Shown here one piece after another: positions 1 to 40,223 of a stretch of 44,725 nucleotides of DNA. Each line of letters begins with the position of its first letter. Position 1 is the stretch's first letter. Made by a program: the position numbers and the translations under genes. This DNA comes from Nocardia pneumoniae NBRC 100136. Lineage in GTDB: Bacteria; Actinomycetota; Actinomycetes; Mycobacteriales; Mycobacteriaceae. The notes below the pieces were generated by a model that was not told where the DNA came from, did not search any database, and saw only the letters and a program-made list of their open reading frames with translations. The stretch lies in NCBI RefSeq assembly GCF_000308755.1, contig NZ_BAGF01000074.1, forward strand, positions 1 to 44,725, given 5' to 3'.

Positions 1-34364
<34,364 letters not shown>

Positions 34365-34755
34365 CCGTAACCTCGCTTCCGGAACACCACGCAAGCGCTC
34401 CCCGACCACACCCGGAGTAGGCGCTCACCTGTCCCAGCGTGGCGCCCGAGTCTCCGGTTCAGTTCTCATATCAATCAGGCAAAAATGTTCATTTGAACTA
34501 TCTGTCCAACAGGCCGGCGTTGTTACATGGGCGCGACCGTGCCCAAAGCCCACCGACCGGCTCCGCCGGGACTGCCGTTGCGAATCACCGGATCAATCTA
34601 CCGTCGCCTCCGGCACCCGACCAACCAACCTCCATAGCCGAACAACATCACCACAGGCAGCGCTATTGTGAGGGGTTCGTAAGGGGGCTGTTGCCGTTGT
34701 CACACCGGACACGGATGCGCCATCGCGGCGCAGCTGTGCCGCGCGACCAAGATCA
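34365..34755 (-). promoter_or_regulatory. Leader and likely promoter region of the NRPS gene
   Basis: This 391-bp gap between cobM and the NRPS contains no convincing gene. About 34,465-34,503 is clearly more AT-rich than the flanks and includes an inverted repeat, GTTCA-TT-TGAAC on the plus strand (34,487-34,498), about 120 nt upstream of the NRPS start. An AT-rich island with a small palindrome in such GC-rich DNA suggests a promoter with an operator. I see no -10/-35 pair good enough to name. Confidence 0.4.
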
Positions 34756-35517
34756 CTACGCGTCCCCAGCGGTCCCGCGCACTCGCGCCGGGTCGTAGAG
34801 GTGGGATTCCGTGCAGGAGACCGCAGGTGCGAGCGCTCGGCCCACCAAGATCACCGCGGCCTGGCGGAGACCAGCGGCCTCGACCTGATCGGCGATGTCG
34901 GTCAGGGTCCCGCGCAGGACGAGCTGCTCGGGTTGACTGGCGCGATAGACGACGGCGACCGGGCAGTCCGGCCCGTACTCGGCGGCAAGCTCGGATGCCA
35001 GCGTGCGGATGCGGGTGATGGCCAAGTGCAGCACGAGGGTGGCGCGGGTGGTCGCGAAGTTCGCCAGCGCCTCCGACTCGGGCATCGTGGTCGAGCGGGC
35101 GTGGGTGCGGGTCAACACGATCGACTGCACCAGCTCCGGCACCGTCAACTCGGCGCCGAGCAACGCGGCGGCCGCGGCGTAAGCGGGCACGCCCGGCGTG
35201 ACATCCCACGGCACACCGTGCGCGTCCAGCCTGCGGGTCTGCTCGGTGAGCGTGGAATACAGCGACGGGTCACCCGAACACAGCCGGGCCACGTCCTTAC
35301 CGGCGCGGTCGGCCCGCACCAGGTGATCGGTGATCTGGTCGAGATCCAGATGCTGGGTGTCGATCAACTCGGCATCCGGCGCGCAATACGCCAGCACCTC
35401 CGGATCCAGATAGGTACCCGCGTACAAGCACACCGGCGACATCCGCACGAGTTCGACCGCGCGCACCGTCAACAGATCAGCCGCACCCGGCCCGGCCCCG
35501 ATGAAATGCACGGTCAT
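34756..35517 (-). CDS. cobM: Precorrin-4 C11-methyltransferase
   Basis: CobM transfers a methyl group from S-adenosylmethionine to C-11 of precorrin-4 in the aerobic cobalamin (vitamin B12) pathway, in the cytoplasm. The 253-residue length is normal for the family. The tetrapyrrole methylase signatures are present: VHFIGAGPGAADLLT at the N-terminus, YAGTYLDPEVL, the SAM-binding GDPSLYS, and TPGVPAYAAAAALLGAELT. The start chosen is ATG at 35517 because it places the glycine-rich first strand at residue 5. The open frame continues 64 codons upstream but that extension is Arg-rich and does not resemble the family. No other cobalamin gene is next to it, so it stands alone here, on the same strand as the NRPS but separated by about 390 bp. 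I found no cobalamin riboswitch upstream. Confidence 0.94.
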   Translation of the reverse strand: MTVHFIGAGPGAADLLTVRAVELVRMSPVCLYAGTYLDPEVLAYCAPDAELIDTQHLDLDQITDHLVRADRAGKDVARLCSGDPSLYSTLTEQTRRLDAHGVPWDVTPGVPAYAAAAALLGAELTVPELVQSIVLTRTHARSTTMPESEALANFATTRATLVLHLAITRIRTLASELAAEYGPDCPVAVVYRASQPEQLVLRGTLTDIADQVEAAGLRQAAVILVGRALAPAVSCTESHLYDPARVRGTAGDA

Positions 35518-35980
35518 GCGCCGAGTGTATTGACCGCCGCGCCGACCACCTCGGCGACCGAATACAAAAGCGATCGGCTCGGCAAACCTACGCCGACGCC
35601 CCTGGTAGGTAAGCAGGCACGTTTCTGCTACGCGCTGGCGCAGCTCGCGCAACGTTGGATAGCGGATCCCGCCTGCGGATCTTGGGCCGGATGAGACATG
35701 CCGCTTCACACTGGGTGCCGCATGCCCGACGAGTATGGCGGACGGAGAGTGAGGCCAGCCGCTGTCGTGCGGGCGTGTGGGCGGACAGCCTGTCGGACGG
35801 ATTTCCGCGCGAGCACCCCGTCAGACGCACTCCCACCCGAGCACCCCACCAGACGCACTCCCACCCGAGCACCCCACCAGACGCACTCCGACCCGAGCAT
35901 CTACCGGACGCATTCCCACCCGAGCACCCCACCGGACGCACTTCCGCGCGGGCGACCTGTCGCCCCGGGATGAGGGTGCG
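35518..35980. other. Intergenic region with tandem repeat, no gene seen
   Basis: This 463-bp region separates the AraC-type regulator from cobM, both on the minus strand. The right half is a tandem repeat (separate entry). The left half (35,518-35,780) is ordinary GC-rich sequence with open frames on both strands but no recognisable protein, and it should hold the cobM promoter. No B12-box-like conserved core was found. Confidence 0.6.
35783..35964. repeat. 28-bp tandem repeat, about 6.5 copies
   Basis: Units begin at 35,783 (degenerate), 35,811, 35,839, 35,867, 35,895 (27 bp) and 35,922, with a partial copy from 35,950. Inner units read GAGCACCCCACCAGACGC then ACTCCCACCC. The two outer units end in TTCCGCGC instead. 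Because 28 is not a multiple of three, the repeat rotates through all frames, which argues against a coding role. It begins about 17 bp past the regulator's stop codon. The minus strand is G-rich with several GGG runs. Confidence 0.9.
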
Positions 35981-36916
35981 TCAAACGACGCGGAATGCCC
36001 GCCGGTAGGCGCCCGGGGTCGTCCCCACCTGGGCGCGGAAGCGGCGGCGCAGGTTGACCGCTGAGGTGAGACCGACGCGGGCCGCGATCACTTCCACCGG
36101 CAGGTCGGTTTCCTCCAGCAGGGTGCGCGCCTCGGTCACCCGGCGCGACAGCAGCCACGCGCCCGGGCTCGTGCCGAGCTGTTCGGCGAAGCGCCGGGCC
36201 AGTGTGCGGGGCGAGACGTTGAGGTGCGCGGCCATGTCGCCCACCGACAACGGCGTTCCCAGGCGCGCACCGGCCCACTCGAGCAGGCCGTCCAGCGCGT
36301 CGGCGGGCGGCGGGGGTGGCGCGTACTGCGCTTGGCCGCCGTCGCGGTGCGGGGGCATCACCATATGCCGCGCGACGAGCGCGGCGTGGGCGGCGCCGTG
36401 GTCCTGTCGGACCAGGTGCAGGCACAGGTCGATACCCGCGCCCGCCCCGGCGCTCGTGGCGACATCGCCGTGGTCCACGTAGAGCACGTCCGATTCCACC
36501 CGCACCTGAGGAAACTCGCGCTGGAGTTGGTCGGCGCGCGCCCAGTGGGTGGTGGCCGTGCGACCATCCAGCAGTCCTGTGCGGGCCAGCGCGAACACCC
36601 CGGAGCAGATCGTGACGAGCCGCGCCCCCCGGGTGTGCGCCCGCAGCAGCGACCGGCGCACGGGCGCGGAGAGCGGCGCCTCTACCGGCGCCCAGCCCGG
36701 GATGATCACGGTGTCCGCGGACTCGAGCGCCGAAAGGCCCTGTGACACAGACATCGTGTACCCGGCCGACGTGGGCACCGGGCCGGGCGTTTCCGTGCAC
36801 ACCTCGAACTCGTAGTACTGCGGCACCCCTCCCCGCTCGGTACCGAAAACTTCGGCCGCGCAGCCGAGCTCGAACGTCGACTGCACCGGCCGCACCAAGG
36901 CCACCACGCGATGCAT
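35981..36916 (-). CDS. GlxA family AraC-type transcriptional regulator
   Basis: This is a 311-residue DNA-binding regulator with a DJ-1/PfpI-like (class I glutamine amidotransferase-like) N-terminal domain of about 190 residues and a C-terminal AraC/XylS double helix-turn-helix of about 100 residues. The N-terminal half keeps the nucleophile-elbow Cys in VTICSGVFALA (residue 104). The C-terminal half shows SVGDMAAHLNVSPRTLARRF and, in the second helix-turn-helix, VEVIAARVGLTSAVNLRRRF, as expected for the family. ATG at 36916 is chosen because it begins the MHRVVALV strand; the longer open frame upstream overlaps the divergent gene and is Arg-rich. It is transcribed divergently from the small cupin gene, with a palindrome in the 71-bp gap, so control of that gene and of itself is likely. 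The ligand is unknown. Confidence 0.93.
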   Translation of the reverse strand: MHRVVALVRPVQSTFELGCAAEVFGTERGGVPQYYEFEVCTETPGPVPTSAGYTMSVSQGLSALESADTVIIPGWAPVEAPLSAPVRRSLLRAHTRGARLVTICSGVFALARTGLLDGRTATTHWARADQLQREFPQVRVESDVLYVDHGDVATSAGAGAGIDLCLHLVRQDHGAAHAALVARHMVMPPHRDGGQAQYAPPPPPADALDGLLEWAGARLGTPLSVGDMAAHLNVSPRTLARRFAEQLGTSPGAWLLSRRVTEARTLLEETDLPVEVIAARVGLTSAVNLRRRFRAQVGTTPGAYRRAFRVV

Positions 36917-36932
36917 GGCAGAAAAGTACCCC

Positions 36933-36954
36933 ACAGTGTCTTTGTCGACACTGT
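36933..36954. promoter_or_regulatory. Palindromic operator candidate between divergent genes
   Basis: ACAGTGTC-TTTGTC-GACACTGT is a perfect 8-bp inverted repeat with a 6-bp spacer, lying 16 bp before the regulator start and 33 bp before the cupin start. Its placement between divergent starts favours an operator over a terminator. The AraC-type regulator next door is the obvious candidate to bind it. Confidence 0.65.
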
Positions 36955-36987
36955 CCCGCCGCGGCCGCGCGCGGCACCGTGGGAGGC

Positions 36988-37323
36988 ATGCATTCTGAGA
37001 TCCTCGCCCAAGAGGGCTACACGTCCGTGTCCGTCGAGGAATCGTCCGTCCGCGAGCTCTTCCCCGGGATCCGGGTACGTCACCTGTGGACGGGACCGAC
37101 CGGCGCGCACGCGAACGTGCTGGAGATGGACCCGGGCACAGCATGGCCGCACCGCGACGTCCACGAGCCAGGCCCGGAGGAGGTCTACGTGGTCGCGGGC
37201 ACGTTCAACGACGGCGCACGCGACTACCCCGCCGGGACGTTCCTGCATGCCCCGGCCGGGTCATGGCACGTGCCCGCGACCACCACCGGCTGCACGCTGT
37301 TCGTCTTCTACCCGGCGGGCTAG
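36988..37323 (+). CDS. Small single-domain cupin protein
   Basis: This 111-residue protein is almost entirely a conserved beta-barrel cupin. Motif 1 appears as GTAWPHRDVHEPGPEEVYVV followed by AGTFND, with metal-ligand candidates His55, His59 and Glu65. Motif 2 appears as PAGTFLHAPAGSWHVP with His94. It resembles the ChrR-type anti-sigma cupin and small metal-binding cupins; the exact activity cannot be told from sequence. The ATG at 36988 follows GGGAGG with almost no spacer, so the true start may differ slightly or the mRNA may be nearly leaderless. It is divergent from the AraC-type regulator, which probably controls it. Confidence 0.87.
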   Translation: MHSEILAQEGYTSVSVEESSVRELFPGIRVRHLWTGPTGAHANVLEMDPGTAWPHRDVHEPGPEEVYVVAGTFNDGARDYPAGTFLHAPAGSWHVPATTTGCTLFVFYPAG

Positions 37324-37333
37324 TGCCGTTTCG

Positions 37334-37369
37334 GGCGGCCCAGCACCATCACCCGAGAGCCGGGCCGCC
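37334..37369. terminator. Possible bidirectional terminator hairpin
   Basis: GGCGGCCC (37,334-37,341) pairs with GGGCCGCC (37,362-37,369) around a 20-nt loop. It lies in the 82-bp gap between the convergent cupin and PPOX genes, where a terminator is expected. No U-tract follows, which is common in actinobacteria. Confidence 0.4.
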
Positions 37370-37405
37370 GCGGGCACGGGTTCGTCACCGTTCCTCGGCC
37401 GAGAA

Positions 37406-37831
37406 TCAGGCTGTCACGTTGAAGTGCGCGATGACCTTGGTGGGCCGCACCCGGACCACCAGCTCGCCGGGTACCCCGTTGCGCAGGCCGAACTCCTCGG
37501 CCCGATCCGCCCCCATATAGCGGCCACCGATCTCGGTGGCGGTGCGAAGCAGTTCGTCCGGGTCCTCCGACATGGTCACGATGCCCTGCACCTGGACCGA
37601 CGCGTACGGCGGCCCCTCCAGATCGACGCACACCGCGACGCGCCCGTCCCGCGCCAACGCCTTGCCCTTGACGCTCGACTTGCCGGTGTTGAAGACCAGT
37701 TCATCACCCTCGAGGATGAACCAGACCGGCGTGACCATCGGCCTGCCGTCGGCCGCCACGAACGCCACCTTGCCCGTCCGGGTGCCATGGGACAGGAACT
37801 CGCGAACTTCGGGATCGGAAAGCGAAGCCAT
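37406..37831 (-). CDS. PPOX class F420-dependent (or FMN) oxidoreductase
   Basis: This 141-residue protein belongs to the split-beta-barrel flavin/deazaflavin family related to pyridoxamine 5'-phosphate oxidase and mycobacterial Rv1155. Signatures are GKVAFVAADGRPMVTPVWFI near the N-terminus, FNTGKSSVKGKALARDGRVAVCVDLEGPPYASVQVQG in pieces through the middle (cofactor phosphate-binding Lys and Arg residues), and a C-terminal VRVRPTKVIAHFNV strand. Actinobacterial members commonly bind F420 and reduce diverse small molecules; the substrate here is unknown. ATG at 37831 gives the family's usual N-terminus. It stands alone, convergent with the cupin gene. Confidence 0.92.
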   Translation of the reverse strand: MASLSDPEVREFLSHGTRTGKVAFVAADGRPMVTPVWFILEGDELVFNTGKSSVKGKALARDGRVAVCVDLEGPPYASVQVQGIVTMSEDPDELLRTATEIGGRYMGADRAEEFGLRNGVPGELVVRVRPTKVIAHFNVTA

Positions 37832-37938
37832 CAGCTCACCCTAATAGGTCGTATGCCCGCGAGTGGCACACCAGCGAGGGCAGTTCTCGCACTTTGCCTC
37901 AGACATGTACCACTCGCGGACGCCGCGGCGCTGTGGGG

Positions 37939-38256
37939 CTAGGGGGTTGGGTGCCGTCCGGGGTCGTGCGGTGGGATATGTCTGGAATGGAGGGTGATCA
38001 GTCCGCACACTGCCATGATCGTGTCTTCGCCGGATTCCACATGGTCCAGTGCGGGGGTGATCACGGCCACCGCGCCGACGCGGGCGACCACCGTCAACAA
38101 CGCCGCGATGGACGCGGGTGCGGTCGGGCCGACGACCAACGTCGGGGCCAGGTCGTAGCCGGATGACCTTGCCAGTGCGCGGATTTCGAGTTCATGTCGG
38201 CGCGCGCGGCGACCGGAGATGTCGCGGCGCAGATACCCGACCACTTTCGGCTTCAC
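37939..38256 (-). CDS. Small serine-recombinase-like (resolvase N-terminal) protein
   Basis: A 105-residue protein. Its N-terminal half, VVGYLRRDISGRRARRHE then LEIRALARSSGYDLAPTLVV, has the strand-helix pattern of the resolvase catalytic fold (GYxRxS followed by a helix and a second strand), and the middle has a hydrophobic strand AVAVITPALDHV. It lacks a clear RVST catalytic motif and has no DNA-binding C-terminal domain, so it is probably not an active recombinase. The GTG start at 38256 is supported by GAGAGG 5 nt upstream. It is divergent from the XRE regulator. Function unknown; a regulatory or remnant protein is possible. Confidence 0.65.
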   Translation of the reverse strand: MKPKVVGYLRRDISGRRARRHELEIRALARSSGYDLAPTLVVGPTAPASIAALLTVVARVGAVAVITPALDHVESGEDTIMAVCGLITLHSRHIPPHDPGRHPTP

Positions 38257-38637
38257 AGTGACCTCTCGTTCGATGGAAGCGCCCGGCGACGGGGGCTTTC
38301 GCCACCGGTTCGCGGCCCCGCCGCGGTCGGCGTGCCGTGCGGTACACGGCATCACCCCGGCGCCGGGCGCACCGAGAGCTTCTGGCACCGAACGGGTGCG
38401 CGGCGACGCTGTCGAAAGCACACAATCGGGTGTGCGGTATCCGCCACACCGCTGTCCGGCCATGCCCATTACCTTCGCCGCACTCCCTCCTCGAGCATCC
38501 CCACCGCCAGTGCGATGGGAGCGGCGCTGTCAAGCTCACGACAGCGGTTGTGCCATATCTGCCGTAGCGCCCCGCAATCTGCGAGATTCCGCCTAAAGTC
38601 CGTGCACAACAGCCGCATTCGCGCAGGGGGACAAAAT
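38257..38637. promoter_or_regulatory. Divergent intergenic region, resolvase-like / XRE genes
   Basis: This 381-bp gap has no convincing gene. Near its middle are three alternating complementary blocks: GCACAC (38,418-38,423), GTGTGC (38,430-38,435) and CCACACC (38,444-38,450). The centre block can pair with either flank, giving overlapping hairpins. Promoters for both genes should lie here. The XRE gene has AGGGGG 7 nt before its GTG. Confidence 0.45.
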
Positions 38638-39939
38638 GTGATCGGCAAAGACATCGGTGCGTGGAAGTCGCCGCAATTCCGGAAGCTGCTCGCCGACGGG
38701 CGGCCCGGGCAGGCGCTCGCCCTCGTCCGCAAAGAAATGGGCTTATCCCAAGCCGACTTCGGCGCGCTCCTGCACTGGGACCGCACCCACGCGGGCCGCG
38801 TAGAACGCGGTGAAGTGGGAACCATCTTCGACGTTCGCGAACTGATTCGCGCCGCCGACGCATTGGGGGTTCCCCGCACGGCATTGCTTCCTATCTTGCT
38901 CGGGCACTCTGATACCAGGACCATTGAAGATGGGGGTAAAGGAGCCGACGATATGGACCGCAGACAATTCGGCCTGGCAGCAACGATCGCGACGATGGCC
39001 GCTGGCGCACCGGCACCTTCGGTGCCGACCCAGGTCGGCTCCGGCCATATCGGTTACTTCGACACGCTGACGCAGCGCATGTGGAGTCACGACAATCACT
39101 TCGGTGGCGGAGACATCGCCGAGTTCGCTCTTCGCCAATATGGATTGGCTCGCCGCTTGCTCGATCACGGCCTCTATGGACGGCAAACCGGTGCCCGCCT
39201 GTTGGCGGAGACGAGTCGGCTTGCCCGCTGCGCCGGTTGGCTTTGCCTCGACAGCGGACGATCGGTTGTCGCGCGACGGTGCTACGTCGACGCGATGCTA
39301 CTGGCAGAGCAGACCGGAAACGACGAACTGCTCGCCAATGCGCTTGCCAGTCTGACGTTCCTCACGACCGACCGGCCGACCAGCCGGGAGCCGGTCCGGT
39401 TGGCGCAGCGCGCCAGCCACCTTGCTCGCCGCATCCCCTCTGCCCGACTGAATGCCGTGCGTTCCGCCCGCGAGGCGGTGGCTCACGCGGCGATCGGGGA
39501 ACGACAGGAATTCGAGCAAGCGATCACCCGTGCCTGGCGCGAGGTCGACCGAGGACTCGATGACGTCGACGAACCGGTCTGGCTGCACCACGTCACACCG
39601 ACCGAAATCAAGTCGATCGAGGCCAGAGGCCACGTCTACCTGGGTCAACACGACCGAGCGGTCAGCATCTACCGCGAAACGATCGGACAGCGCGGTATCC
39701 AACCGCCCCGCGACGAGGCGTCCTACCGCGCATACTTCGCCGCCGCCCTCGCGGGCCTCGGTGACATCACCTCCGCCATCACCGAAGCCCATGCCGCCTT
39801 ATCGATCCTGGAAGGCCCGGTCAACTCCCCACGCCTGCTCGCCGAACTCCGCCCGGTACGCGTCGCCGCCGCACATACCCGCGGCGACGACGCCGAACAC
39901 TTCCGCACCCGATTCGACACCTTGGCACGCGCGGCCTGA
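38638..39939 (+). CDS. XRE family helix-turn-helix transcriptional regulator with TPR-like C-terminus
   Basis: A 433-residue regulator. The Cro/C1-type helix-turn-helix is at about residues 25-80 (ALALVRKEMGLSQADFGALL, then HWDRTHAGRVERGE). A linker with MDRRQFGLAATIATMAAGAP follows at about 106-124. This Arg-Arg hydrophobic segment looks like a Tat signal but recurs internally in actinobacterial regulators of this type. The rest is all-alpha and Ala/Arg-rich with TPR-like helical pairs (for example GHVYLGQHDRAVSIYRETI). The GTG start at 38638 has AGGGGG at ideal spacing; the longer upstream frame has no support. It is divergent from the resolvase-like gene. Target genes are unknown. Confidence 0.9.
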   Translation: MIGKDIGAWKSPQFRKLLADGRPGQALALVRKEMGLSQADFGALLHWDRTHAGRVERGEVGTIFDVRELIRAADALGVPRTALLPILLGHSDTRTIEDGGKGADDMDRRQFGLAATIATMAAGAPAPSVPTQVGSGHIGYFDTLTQRMWSHDNHFGGGDIAEFALRQYGLARRLLDHGLYGRQTGARLLAETSRLARCAGWLCLDSGRSVVARRCYVDAMLLAEQTGNDELLANALASLTFLTTDRPTSREPVRLAQRASHLARRIPSARLNAVRSAREAVAHAAIGERQEFEQAITRAWREVDRGLDDVDEPVWLHHVTPTEIKSIEARGHVYLGQHDRAVSIYRETIGQRGIQPPRDEASYRAYFAAALAGLGDITSAITEAHAALSILEGPVNSPRLLAELRPVRVAAAHTRGDDAEHFRTRFDTLARAA

Positions 39940-40168
39940 CTATCACGCCAACCCATTCAGGATCGCCAGAGTTATCCGCGCGCAGGTACCCGGCTATGCG
40001 CGAGATCGGCGCTGGAACAGCGCCTACCCGGTATACGTAAACCGGTACGGTTCGTACACGCCTACCTCGCAATCCCAGACGATTCGCTCGGCTAGGGGGA
40101 GCCTCCTGAGGCATCATTCGCTGGAATGCTGTCCGTCCAGCCGCCGACGCCACCGCTTACTGCCGGAA

Positions 40169-40206
40169 AGGGCTGTGCACTCGATGAATCCCGAGTGCAC
40201 AGCCCT
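40169..40206. terminator. Strong bidirectional hairpin terminator
   Basis: AGGGCTGTGCACTCG (40,169-40,183) pairs perfectly with CGAGTGCACAGCCCT (40,192-40,206) across an 8-nt loop. It lies between the convergent XRE and MMPL genes, 17 bp past the MMPL stop and about 230 bp past the XRE stop. It very likely ends the EXLDI-MMPL transcript and probably also transcription from the other side. The rest of the gap (39,940-40,168) shows nothing recognisable. Confidence 0.85.
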
Positions 40207-40223
40207 CCTGGTGTTCGCCCGTA

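Noticed and set aside
34365..34409. NRPS start at GTG 34409
   Set aside because: Possible, but no well-spaced Shine-Dalgarno site, AT-rich third positions and a TTA codon make TTG 34364 slightly better. The difference is 15 codons.
35518..35709. 64-codon N-terminal extension of cobM
   Set aside because: Arg-rich sequence with no family similarity; the methylase fold begins at the ATG at 35517.
35783..35964. CRISPR array
   Set aside because: Units abut directly with no unique spacers and no cas genes are nearby; it is a plain tandem repeat.
35518..35980. Cobalamin riboswitch upstream of cobM
   Set aside because: I looked for the conserved B12-box and GC-rich core on the minus strand and did not find them.
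35655..36064. Plus-strand frames reading Thr/Arg/Pro/His-rich peptide through the repeat
   Set aside because: Three frames are open at once because of the 28-bp repeat. There is no ribosome-binding site and they run antisense into the regulator.
36917..37144. Upstream extension of the AraC-type regulator
   Set aside because: It would overlap the divergent cupin gene and its palindrome, and it reads as Arg/Pro-rich filler.
39940..40168. tRNA or small RNA gene between the XRE gene and the hairpin
   Set aside because: No cloverleaf or other recognisable RNA fold could be made out by eye.
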